Shown here in pieces: positions 14,646 to 22,308 of a stretch of DNA of 50,510 bases (its first letter is position 1; each line of letters opens with the position of its first letter). The position numbers were made by a program, and so were the translations under genes. Source of the stretch: Clostridia bacterium (lineage in GTDB: Bacteria > Bacillota > Clostridia > Oscillospirales > Acutalibacteraceae); the NCBI GenBank assembly GCA_900755895.1, contig CAAEIG010000183.1, positions 1 through 50,510 of the forward strand. The letters are read 5' to 3'. The notes beneath the pieces were generated by a model. It was given only the letters and a program-made list of their open reading frames with translations, did not search any database and was not told where the DNA came from.

Positions 14646-17203
14646 AACTGACTCATCTTCGCACAAACCATATTGTAGAACCCTTGGGACTCTACATGAA
14701 GAAACCTGTATTCTCCTGGGTTGCGGAAGACACCGCTGACAAACGCCAGGAGAGCGCCAGAATCCAGGTGACCACCCAGGGACGCACCGTCTATGACAGC
14801 GGACGCCGTCAAGCCCTGTCCTCCCTGGGATTTGAAGCGCCGGTGGAACTGGCTCCTCGCACCCGCTATGAATGGCAGGTTACCGTGTGGGGCGACGGCG
14901 GCGATTGGGCCACCGCCAGCTCCTGGTTTGAGACCGCCAAACAGAAGGAGCCTTGGTCCGCCCAATGGATCGCCGCAGATTTTGACGATCCGGAAACCCA
15001 GCCCTTGCTGGCCAAAAGCTTTAACCTCCCCGGAGCGGTACAGAGCGCCCGAGCCTATGTCTCCGGCGTGGGCATGTACGAGCTGGAAATCAACGGTCAA
15101 AAGGCCGGGAATGAGTTCCTGCTGCCGGGCTATCACTGCTATGACTTCCACCTGGAGTACCAGACTTTTGACATCACCGGTCTGCTGCAGGCAGGAGAAA
15201 ACACAGTGGGTCTGTCCCTGGGGCCTGGTTGGTACAAGGGAGATATCATCTTTGACCGGTACCACAATCTGTACGGCGACACCATGCAGGCCATCTGCGA
15301 AGTCCATGTCACTTTGGAGGACGGCACCCAGCAGGTGATCCCCACGGACTTGACCTGGAAGAGCTATCCCTCCCCGGTCACCTTCAGCAACATCTATGAC
15401 GGTGAGCATTACGACGCTCGAAAGGAGATTCCCGGTTGGAGCGCCCCAGGCTGCACAGCTCCTGCTCAGGGTGTCAAAGCTGGCACCGAGGATATTGGCA
15501 AGCTCATTGCCCGTCTGGGGCCAAAAGTGATGAAAAAAGCCAGCTTTACCCCCACTGTAATCACCACCAAGCGGGGAGAAACCGTTCTGGACTTTGGCCA
15601 AAATATGACTGGCTGGGTTGAATTTGACGTGAAAGAACTCGCTGGCCAGGAGATTGTGCTCTCCTACGGCGAAGTGCTTCAAGATGACTGCTTCTACCGG
15701 GACAATCTGCGTTCGGCCAAAGCAGAGTACCGCTATCTTTCCAACGGAGAACCGGCTCATGTGCGGCCTCACTTCACCTTCTACGGATTCCGTTATGCAA
15801 AGGTGGAGGGTGTGTCCCAAGTAAGAGCCGAGGACTTCACCGCCTGGCACATCCGTTCGGATATCGACCCCATCGGCTCCATCGAAACTGCTGACAGACG
15901 GGTGAACCAGTTGTTCCACAACGCCATGTGGGGCCAGTTTGACAACTTCCTGGACGTTCCCACCGACTGCCCCCAGCGTGACGAGCGCCTGGGCTGGACC
16001 GGCGACGCTGCCATCATTTCCGCCACCGCTTGTAAAAACCTGTACATGCCCGCTTTCTTCCATCACTTCATCCACAATGTCGGAGAGGAAGAACAATACT
16101 ACGGCGGTTCTGTGCCCTTCTTTGTACCCGCACCCAAAGCACCCGATCAAAAGGACGCCTTCTGGCTCAGTGGAAACGATGCCGGCTGTGCCATCTGGAG
16201 CGATGTGGCCACGATGATGCCTTGGGCTGTCTATGAGAACTACGGTGATCTGGCCCTCCTACGGGAGGAATACCCTGTGATGAAAACCTGGGTGGAACGG
16301 ATTCGCAGGGACGACGAGGCCGACGGAGGCCGTGGCCTGTGGCTGCGAGGCAGACAGCTGGGCGACTGGCTGGCACTGGACCGAGAGGACGGGGACACCC
16401 AAAACCCCTTTGGCGCCACCAGTCTTCCCTACACCGCCACAGCTTTCTACTATTATTCCTCCAGCCTCACTGCCAAAGCTGCCAAGGCCCTGGGATACAC
16501 AGAGGAGCAGAAAGAGTATGAGGCCCTGTGCCAAAAAATCAAAGGAGCATTTTTGGAGGAGTACTTCCACGAGGACGGCACGCTCCGAATCCCCACCACC
16601 CAAACAGCCTGCGTGCTCAGCCTGTTCTTTGGTCTGTACCCGGAGGGGAAGGCCGATGTGGTGCTCTCCGCCTTGAAAGAGCGGATCCAAGCCCGGGGCG
16701 GCCATCTGGACACCGGTTTCTGCGGCACTCCTTTCCTGTGCCGCGCCCTGTCGGACAATGGCGCGGGAGACGTGGCTTACAATCTGTTCCTCAACGAAGA
16801 TTATCCCAGCTGGCTGTATGAGGTGAACATGGGCGCAACCACCGTGTGGGAGCGTTGGAATTCCATCCTGCCCGATGGCTCCATCAGCGGAACCGATATG
16901 AACAGCCTCAACCACTATGCTTACGGTTCCATTGTGGACTGGATGTACCGCAATCTCTGCGGTCTAAATCCCGTGGAAGAAGCCCCTGGATACAAAAAAG
17001 CCTTGATCCGTCCCATGCCCGATCCCCGTCTGCCCTGGGCAAAGCTGAAGTTGGACACTGCCTCCGGACAGTACAGTGTGGAATGGCGCTATGTGGATAG
17101 AGAATTCCACGGCAGTGTCACCGTTCCCTTTGACTGTCAGGCGACTTTGGTTCTCCCCAATGGCACTGAGACCACTCTGTCCGCAGGAACCTTCGTCTTC
17201 TAA
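14642..17203 (+). CDS. Alpha-L-rhamnosidase, glycoside hydrolase family 78
   Basis: An inverting enzyme removing terminal L-rhamnose from plant glycosides or rhamnogalacturonan fragments. The 853-residue protein has N-terminal beta-sandwich domains (about 1-330), the (alpha/alpha)6 catalytic barrel with the family signature TDCPQRDERLGWTGDA (about residue 440-455), the second conserved acidic stretch TTVWERWNS, and a C-terminal beta domain. No signal peptide, hence cytoplasmic. The start is TTG at 14642, seven bases after GGAGG and overlapping the stop of the deaminase gene. The in-frame ATG at 14594 lies inside the deaminase gene and is not needed. Confidence 0.94.
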   Translation: MKLTHLRTNHIVEPLGLYMKKPVFSWVAEDTADKRQESARIQVTTQGRTVYDSGRRQALSSLGFEAPVELAPRTRYEWQVTVWGDGGDWATASSWFETAKQKEPWSAQWIAADFDDPETQPLLAKSFNLPGAVQSARAYVSGVGMYELEINGQKAGNEFLLPGYHCYDFHLEYQTFDITGLLQAGENTVGLSLGPGWYKGDIIFDRYHNLYGDTMQAICEVHVTLEDGTQQVIPTDLTWKSYPSPVTFSNIYDGEHYDARKEIPGWSAPGCTAPAQGVKAGTEDIGKLIARLGPKVMKKASFTPTVITTKRGETVLDFGQNMTGWVEFDVKELAGQEIVLSYGEVLQDDCFYRDNLRSAKAEYRYLSNGEPAHVRPHFTFYGFRYAKVEGVSQVRAEDFTAWHIRSDIDPIGSIETADRRVNQLFHNAMWGQFDNFLDVPTDCPQRDERLGWTGDAAIISATACKNLYMPAFFHHFIHNVGEEEQYYGGSVPFFVPAPKAPDQKDAFWLSGNDAGCAIWSDVATMMPWAVYENYGDLALLREEYPVMKTWVERIRRDDEADGGRGLWLRGRQLGDWLALDREDGDTQNPFGATSLPYTATAFYYYSSSLTAKAAKALGYTEEQKEYEALCQKIKGAFLEEYFHEDGTLRIPTTQTACVLSLFFGLYPEGKADVVLSALKERIQARGGHLDTGFCGTPFLCRALSDNGAGDVAYNLFLNEDYPSWLYEVNMGATTVWERWNSILPDGSISGTDMNSLNHYAYGSIVDWMYRNLCGLNPVEEAPGYKKALIRPMPDPRLPWAKLKLDTASGQYSVEWRYVDREFHGSVTVPFDCQATLVLPNGTETTLSAGTFVF

Positions 17204-17248
17204 CTCGCTTTTACACACAACGTTTTTTATTTGATATCAAGCACACAG

Positions 17249-17280
17249 AGAGCCGGCAAACGCCGGCTCTTTTGCTGTTT
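17249..17280 (+). terminator. Terminator of the deaminase-rhamnosidase operon
   Basis: AGAGCCGGC (17249-17257) pairs with GCCGGCTCT (17262-17270), followed by TTTGCTGTTT. Confidence 0.8.
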
Positions 17281-17469
17281 TCAGGGGTCTTTCTACCTTC
17301 GACTTTCTTCGCCAAAAAGTTGCAAAGTGCGGGAATTCAAAGATTATGTATACCAATTTATGTTTATTGTTATGCCTGATCTATTTGTATCCCCCTGGAA
17401 ATCCCAGGAGTTTCCGTCTTTCTGCACAATTGAATTATGAAAACTTTGTTAATAATCATACCGTGATTT

Positions 17470-17508
17470 GTAAGAAACTCGTAAAGAATTCCGTAGTTTC
17501 TTTGTAAG
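17470..17508 (+). repeat. Four helically phased GTAA-type repeats
   Basis: GTAAG (17470), GTAAA (17481), GTAGT (17493) and GTAAG (17504) start 11, 12 and 11 bases apart, on one face of the helix. Response regulators of the OmpR/PhoB family bind direct repeats with about 11-base spacing, so an operator is a reasonable inference. The regulator is unknown. Confidence 0.4.
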
Positions 17509-17533
17509 GTATTGCTCTTAGACTGTGTACCGT

Positions 17534-17586
17534 GAATCAGGTGGATTCATTCCGCTTGAATGCGTAAAGGCAACCAACTGGCTGCC
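17534..17586 (+). promoter_or_regulatory. Cluster of small hairpins in lipoprotein leader
   Basis: GAATC-aggtg-GATTC (17534-17548) and CATTC-cgctt-GAATG (17548-17562) share a base and may alternate. They are followed by GGCA.CCA..TGG.TGCC (17569-17586). The cluster ends about 33 bases before the start codon. It matches no riboswitch that I recognise. Confidence 0.35.
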
Positions 17587-17618
17587 AACGCAAATCTCAT
17601 TTTTTAAAGGGGAAACTC

Positions 17619-17858
17619 ATGATGAAAAAAGTTATTATTGCAATGATGGCTCTGGTTATGGTGGCTAGCATGGCTGCTTGCTCCGGTGACACTTCCAGCT
17701 CCGGCAGCACCACTTCCAACACCTCCACCACCAGCACTTCCTCCACCGTGTCTGAGGACAACACCTCTAGCACCACTGAGGAGAGCACTTCCAGCGTTGC
17801 TGAGGATGACACCTCCAGCGTGGTCTCCGAGACCGAGACTTCTTCTGTTGCTGAGTAA
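17619..17858 (+). CDS. Small Ser/Thr-rich lipoprotein, function unknown
   Basis: A 79-residue exported protein. After the start (ATG at 17619, second ATG at 17622; AAAGGGG upstream) comes a lipoprotein signal peptide with a lipobox ending in MAAC (Cys near residue 21). The remaining 58 residues are nearly all Ser, Thr, Glu, Asp and Val, with TSS-type motifs spaced every 8-12 residues. No fold is expected; it may be a disordered, possibly glycosylated surface stalk. It is monocistronic, with an unusually elaborate upstream region and a strong terminator. I do not recognise a family. Confidence 0.75.
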   Translation: MMKKVIIAMMALVMVASMAACSGDTSSSGSTTSNTSTTSTSSTVSEDNTSSTTEESTSSVAEDDTSSVVSETETSSVAE

Positions 17859-17878
17859 GCAAATCAACAGAACATAAA

Positions 17879-17913
17879 AAAAGAGGGCTGGCAGTTTGCC
17901 AGTCCTCTTTTTT
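17879..17913. terminator. Bidirectional terminator after the lipoprotein gene
   Basis: AAAGAGG.CTGGCA pairs with TGCCAG.CCTCTTT around a short loop, with A-run and T-run; shared with the convergent rubredoxin gene. Confidence 0.85.
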
Positions 17914-17922
17914 ACGTTTCAC

Positions 17923-18594
17923 TCACTTTTTTCTGACGAAGGCCTTCTTGGGCATCTTGCAGACAGGGCAGGTCCAATCTGCGGGCAGTTCCTCAAAGCC
18001 GAAGTTGGGATCATTGTACACATACCCGCACACAGAGCAGACAAAGCTCTCTCCGCTGGATTTGTCAAAGGTCCGAGCAGGAGGCAGATAGGTGGGAGAG
18101 TGCTTGGGGGATGCCCCACCCAGATTCTCCACATAATACTGGTAGGTCATGGGAGTGCCCACAGCCTCGTCGCTGCCTGCCACGATTTCGGCCACAAACA
18201 CCACCTGGCCCTTGGTTTCCATCTTGTCCAGAACACGGCACAAGAACCAGCAGCAGGTGTTCTCCTTGATTACAGGCACGCCCTCAATCAAAACCTTATG
18301 ACGCACATTCTCCAGTTTGTCCGCATCCTTGCCAGAGACAAACCCCAGAGCACCAATCACCGTGGCAGGGGTCTGCTGGCTGAGTACGGAGATGGAGAAA
18401 ATCCCCTCCTGCTCCACACAGTGGCAGCTGTAGTTTTCCTTGCTCATAGCCACTGCCACCAACGCCGCCCGAGAAGGCGTAGCCTTGGAAATCTGCATCA
18501 CCGTATTGACGATGCAGGCGTTGGGACGCTTGCCGTCCTTGACGCCAATGGCGTACATTCCGTAAGAGAGATTGTTCAAAACCTGGGGTTTCAT
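17923..18594 (-). CDS. High-molecular-weight rubredoxin (flavin reductase domain plus rubredoxin)
   Basis: A 223-residue two-domain electron carrier. Residues 1 to about 155 are a flavin-reductase/flavoredoxin domain (NACIVNTVMQIS, SVLSQQTPATVIGALGF), expected to bind FMN. Residues about 172-223 are a rubredoxin with the iron-binding Cys pairs in FVCSVCGYVYND and WTCPVCKMPKK. In anaerobic acetogens such proteins move electrons from NADH to flavodiiron proteins that reduce oxygen or NO. No flavodiiron gene is present in this window. ATG at 18594 follows GGAGG. It lies 52 bases downstream of rarA on the same strand. Confidence 0.9.
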   Translation of the reverse strand: MKPQVLNNLSYGMYAIGVKDGKRPNACIVNTVMQISKATPSRAALVAVAMSKENYSCHCVEQEGIFSISVLSQQTPATVIGALGFVSGKDADKLENVRHKVLIEGVPVIKENTCCWFLCRVLDKMETKGQVVFVAEIVAGSDEAVGTPMTYQYYVENLGGASPKHSPTYLPPARTFDKSSGESFVCSVCGYVYNDPNFGFEELPADWTCPVCKMPKKAFVRKK

Positions 18595-18646
18595 TGCTCC
18601 GTGCCTCCTTTATCTAAATCGTGCTCCCGTTCCATCATACAGGCTG

Positions 18647-19918
18647 TCACGTTCCATTATGCTTAATCTTGTCCCAATAAGCCCGAAATCCTTGTTCGGT
18701 CTTGCTTTCCCCATACTGAAAGTAGTGGGTGCCCAACAAGTTGTCCGGCAAATACTGCTGAGGCAGCCAATGATGGGGGGCATCATGGGGGTATTGGTAA
18801 AACTGGCCCTTGCACTCCACCTCAGCGGAGTCGTAATGCTTGTTCTGCAGGTTCCTGGGGATGGGTCCCGCTTTTCCTGCCCTGATATCACCAATGGCCC
18901 GATCCAAAGCAGTGTACGCTGCATTGGACTTGGGCGCCAAACTCACCAGCACTGCAGCATCTGCCAGGGGAATACGAGCTTCCGGCAGCCCCACCATCAG
19001 TGCGGAATCCACCGCTGCCTTCACAATGGGAATGATCTGGGGCCAAGCCAGGCCCACATCCTCGCAGGCACAGACCAACAACCGCCTGCACACTGAGGGC
19101 AGATCCCCCGCCTCCAGCAAACGTCCCAAATAGTGAACCGTTGCATCCGGGTCCGATCCGCGCATGGACTTTTGAAAAGCCGACATGAGATCGTAATGCT
19201 CGTCGCCGTTCTTATCGTAGCGCATGACGCTTTTCTGAGTCAGCTCTTTGGCTGCCTCCAAGGTGACTTCCACATGGGGGCCTCCGCTGTCACAGGCCAG
19301 GGCGGACAACTCCACGGCGTTCATGGCCTTCCGTACATCCCCGCCGCAATGACCGGCGATATAGCTGCACACGCCCTCTTCCGGCAAAATCGGTCTGCCG
19401 TCCTCCTGGGCCAAGATGCGAAAAGCCCGCTCAACCGCCCGCTCAATATCCTCTTTGCCCACGGGCTTAAACTCAAACACCGTGGAACGGCTGAGGATGG
19501 CATTGTACACGTAAAAATAGGGGTTCTCCGTAGTGGAGGCAATCAGCGTGATGGAGCCGTTTTCGATGAACTCCAGCAGGGTCTGCTGCTGCTTCTTGTT
19601 GAAGTACTGGATCTCATCCAGATAGAGCAGCACACCGTGGATCCCCTCCAGGGTATTGGTGCTGGCCACCGCTTCCTTGATATCCGCTGTGGAAGCTGTG
19701 GTGCCGTTGAGCTTCACCAGATGACGTTTGGTGTTCTTGGCAATGATGGAAGCCACGGTGGTCTTTCCCACACCTGACGGCCCATAAAACACCATATTTG
19801 GCACCTCTCTCGACTGGATGATCCGCTGCAAAACGCGGCCCGGCCCCAAGAGATGCTGTTGTCCTACCACATCTTCCAGCGTGGCAGGCCGCACCCGGTC
19901 CGCCAATGGCGCCGCCAT
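18647..19918 (-). CDS. rarA: Replication-associated recombination protein RarA/MgsA
   Basis: A DNA-dependent AAA+ ATPase acting at stalled replication forks. The 423-residue product shows Walker A (GPSGVGKTT, about residue 47-55), Walker B (LLYLDEIQYF), sensor 1 (LIASTTENPYF), the arginine-finger region (AILSRSTVFEF), and the RarA C-terminal tetramerisation domain (GSDPDATVHYLGRLLEAGD; PKSNAAYTALD). The ATG at 19918 with GGGGGAG upstream fits the conserved N-terminus PLADRVRPATLEDVVGQ; the frame upstream is not conserved-looking. Confidence 0.94.
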   Translation of the reverse strand: MAAPLADRVRPATLEDVVGQQHLLGPGRVLQRIIQSREVPNMVFYGPSGVGKTTVASIIAKNTKRHLVKLNGTTASTADIKEAVASTNTLEGIHGVLLYLDEIQYFNKKQQQTLLEFIENGSITLIASTTENPYFYVYNAILSRSTVFEFKPVGKEDIERAVERAFRILAQEDGRPILPEEGVCSYIAGHCGGDVRKAMNAVELSALACDSGGPHVEVTLEAAKELTQKSVMRYDKNGDEHYDLMSAFQKSMRGSDPDATVHYLGRLLEAGDLPSVCRRLLVCACEDVGLAWPQIIPIVKAAVDSALMVGLPEARIPLADAAVLVSLAPKSNAAYTALDRAIGDIRAGKAGPIPRNLQNKHYDSAEVECKGQFYQYPHDAPHHWLPQQYLPDNLLGTHYFQYGESKTEQGFRAYWDKIKHNGT

Positions 19919-19958
19919 AAGGCTCCCCCCTTCCCTTACATTCAGATGGGTACGGCTT

Positions 19959-19987
19959 ATTCTATCATTTTTCCAAAAAAAGTGCAA
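19959..19987 (-). promoter_or_regulatory. rarA promoter
   Basis: TTGCAC (19982-19987) and TAGAAT (19959-19964) on the minus strand, 17-base spacer. Confidence 0.6.
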
Positions 19988-20039
19988 CATTTTTCTGCGA
20001 ACATACTTTCGAAACAAAACTTGCACAGATTTGGTCAAA

Positions 20040-20074
20040 ACAAAAGGGCTGCTGCAAAATGCAACAGCCCCTTT
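20040..20074 (-). terminator. glyA terminator
   Basis: On the minus strand AAAGGGGCTGTTGCA pairs with TGCAGCAGCCCTTTTG followed by TTTTG, 39 bases after the glyA stop. Confidence 0.8.
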
Positions 20075-20112
20075 CAGATATCATGAAAAGTTCAAGGGCC
20101 CATCCACTCTAC

Positions 20113-21369
20113 TTACTGATAGAGAGGATGCTTCTGGCAAATGGCGTCCACCCGAGCGCGGATGGCATCAATTTTTTCCTCAAAGCCGTCCTCCATGCAC
20201 AGGGCAATGCAGGCAGCGATCTCGTCCATGTCCTCTTCCTTCAGACCGCGAGTGGTGACGGCGGGAGTTCCCAGACGCACGCCGCTGGTGGTGAAGGGGC
20301 TGCGCTTCTCCCCGGGGACGGTGTTCTTGTTGGCAGTGATATACACCTCATCCAAGCGGCGCTCCAGCTCCTTGCCGGTGAGCTCGCTGTCGGTGAGATC
20401 AATGAGCATCAGGTGGTTATCCGTACCGCCGGAAACCAGCTTGACGCCACGGCTCAAAAGCCCCTTAGCCAGGGCCTGAGCGTTGCTGATCACCTGCTTG
20501 CCGTACTCCTGGAAGGCAGGCTGCAGAGCCTCGCCCAGGCAAACAGCCTTAGCGGCAATAATGTGCATCAAGGGACCACCCTGGGTACCGGGGAAAATAG
20601 CCTTGTCAATAGCTTTGGCGTGCTGCTCCCGGCAGAGGATCATGCCGCCTCGAGGTCCGCGGAGAGTCTTGTGAGTGGTAGTGGTCACCACGTCGGCGTA
20701 GGGCACCGGGTTTTGATGAACCCCAGCTGCCACCAGACCGGCAATATGGGCCATATCCACCATGAGGTAAGCGCCGCAGGCATCAGCGATCTCCCGGAAT
20801 TTGGCAAAGTCAATAGCTCTGGGATAGGCGCTGGCGCCAGCCACGATCAATTTGGGCTTCACCTCCATGGCCTGGGCCATGAGCTTCTCATAGTCAATAC
20901 GACCGGTTTCGGGATCCACACCGTAGGGCACAAAGTTATACAGCGCGCCGGACATGTTCACAGGAGAACCATGGGTCAGATGGCCACCCTCAGCCAGGTT
21001 CATGCCCAACACCGTGTCACCGGGCTGCAACAGTGCAAAATACACCGCCAAATTGGCCTGGGCGCCGGAGTGGGGCTGAACATTGGCATGCTCCGCGCCA
21101 AAGAGTTGGCAGGCGCGCTGGCGGGCGATGTCCTCCACAATATCCACACACTGGCAGCCGCCATAGTACCGCTTGCTGGGATAGCCCTCAGCATACTTGT
21201 TGGTCAACACAGAGCCCATTGCCGCCATGACAGCGGGAGAGACAATATTTTCCGATGCAATCAGTTCCAGATTCCGGCGCTGACGAGCCAGCTCCTTCTC
21301 CATGGCCTGGCCCACTTCCGGGTCGGCTTCCGTCACAAAGCCAATGGTGTCCATCAGATCATTGAACAT
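20113..21369 (-). CDS. glyA: Serine hydroxymethyltransferase
   Basis: A PLP enzyme that interconverts serine and glycine while loading tetrahydrofolate with a one-carbon unit. The 418-residue protein has the expected length, the substrate/PLP regions ENIVSPAV, SKRYYGG, PHSGAQANLAVY, MVDMAHIAGLVA, and the PLP-binding Lys in TTTTHKTLRGPRGG. The start ATG at 21369 has GGAAG ten bases upstream. It is divergent from nth; both promoters have TTGCGG -35 boxes. Confidence 0.97.
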   Translation of the reverse strand: MFNDLMDTIGFVTEADPEVGQAMEKELARQRRNLELIASENIVSPAVMAAMGSVLTNKYAEGYPSKRYYGGCQCVDIVEDIARQRACQLFGAEHANVQPHSGAQANLAVYFALLQPGDTVLGMNLAEGGHLTHGSPVNMSGALYNFVPYGVDPETGRIDYEKLMAQAMEVKPKLIVAGASAYPRAIDFAKFREIADACGAYLMVDMAHIAGLVAAGVHQNPVPYADVVTTTTHKTLRGPRGGMILCREQHAKAIDKAIFPGTQGGPLMHIIAAKAVCLGEALQPAFQEYGKQVISNAQALAKGLLSRGVKLVSGGTDNHLMLIDLTDSELTGKELERRLDEVYITANKNTVPGEKRSPFTTSGVRLGTPAVTTRGLKEEDMDEIAACIALCMEDGFEEKIDAIRARVDAICQKHPLYQ

Positions 21370-21418
21370 GGGTTCTACTTCCTTTCTACTCTCAAAGTCC
21401 CCGCGGGGTGTTTTCCCT

Positions 21419-21447
21419 ATTATACCGAAAAAATTCCTTCCCCGCAA
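21419..21447 (-). promoter_or_regulatory. glyA promoter
   Basis: TTGCGG (21442-21447) and TATAAT (21419-21424) on the minus strand, 17-base spacer. Confidence 0.65.
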
Positions 21448-21465
21448 CGTCCAACTGCGAAAAGC

Positions 21466-21494
21466 TTGCGGCAGCGAAAAAAACCTTGTACAAT
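21466..21494 (+). promoter_or_regulatory. nth promoter
   Basis: TTGCGG (21466-21471) and TACAAT (21489-21494), 17-base spacer. Confidence 0.65.
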
Positions 21495-21526
21495 AAGAAA
21501 AAGACCTGTTGGAAGGAGCGCTTTCC

Positions 21527-22213
21527 ATGACAAAAAAAGAACTGGCTCGCCTTGCGGTGGATGCCTTAAAAGTCGAATATCCCGACGCTATCTGTTCTTT
21601 GGAATACCAGGACCCTCTTCAGCTGCTGATTGCCACACGGCTTTCTGCCCAGTGCACTGACGCCCGGGTGAATTTGGTTACCCCAGGGCTGTTCGCCCGG
21701 TTCCCCACTCTGGAGGCTTTCTGCGACGGCACCGAAGAGAAAATCGGGGAGCTGATCCGCTCCTGCGGATTCTACAACACCAAAAGTAAAGACATCTTGG
21801 GCATGTGCCGGATGATCCGGGACCAGTTTGGGGGCGTTGTCCCAGACACCATCGAGGACCTGACCAAGCTTCCTGGCGTGGGTCGCAAAACCGCTAACCT
21901 AATCGTGGGGGACATCTACCACAAACCCGCCGTGGTCACTGACACCCACTGCATCCGCATCACCGGAAGGCTGGGCCTGACCAAAAACACTGCTCCCGAA
22001 AAGGTGGAACAGGATCTGCGAGCCGTGCTGCCTCCGGAGGAGTCCAACGATTTTTGCCACCGCCTGGTGCTCCACGGCAGAGCCGTATGCACCGCCCGGA
22101 AGGCCCTGTGTGAAAACTGCTGCATGGCCTCCTTCTGCAAAAAAGCTGGTGTTGGCCCCAACGGTGAAAAACTAACCGCAAAAACCGGAGCCAAAAAGCC
22201 CAAAACAAAATGA
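21527..22213 (+). CDS. nth: Endonuclease III (DNA glycosylase/AP lyase)
   Basis: A base-excision repair enzyme that removes oxidised pyrimidines and cleaves the abasic site. The 228-residue protein has the helix-hairpin-helix LPGVGRKTANLIVGD with the catalytic Lys, the catalytic Asp in VTDTHCIRITGR, and the C-terminal [4Fe-4S] loop with pattern C-x6-C-x2-C-x5-C (starting at VCTARKALCENC). The short basic tail (KTGAKKPKTK) is an extension. The ATG at 21527 follows GGAAGGAG. Confidence 0.96.
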   Translation: MTKKELARLAVDALKVEYPDAICSLEYQDPLQLLIATRLSAQCTDARVNLVTPGLFARFPTLEAFCDGTEEKIGELIRSCGFYNTKSKDILGMCRMIRDQFGGVVPDTIEDLTKLPGVGRKTANLIVGDIYHKPAVVTDTHCIRITGRLGLTKNTAPEKVEQDLRAVLPPEESNDFCHRLVLHGRAVCTARKALCENCCMASFCKKAGVGPNGEKLTAKTGAKKPKTK

Positions 22214-22308
22214 CACCATGTCCTCTTGACTTAAACCCGACTTCACAGCTTATACTGATATCTTGAAGATCGGATTATTTTTACAACTCACATAAAGGAG
22301 CGTGCCCC

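Larger units (their letters stand above)
17281..17618 (+). other. Long non-coding leader region of the small lipoprotein gene
   Basis: No convincing gene lies here; a 69-codon frame starting at 17231 begins within the terminator and has no ribosome site. The stretch is AT-richer than its surroundings. It contains phased GTAA repeats (17470-17508), the inverted repeat AAGAAACT/AGTTTCTT (17472-17479 and 17495-17502), and a cluster of three small hairpins (17534-17586) before the ribosome site. No clear -35/-10 pair was found. Confidence 0.5.

Noticed and set aside
17231..17440. A 69-codon plus-strand frame after the rhamnosidase gene
   Set aside because: It starts inside the terminator hairpin, has no ribosome site and no recognisable features.
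20059..21660. A 533-codon plus-strand frame over glyA
   Set aside because: Antisense shadow of glyA; no ribosome site and no recognisable domain.
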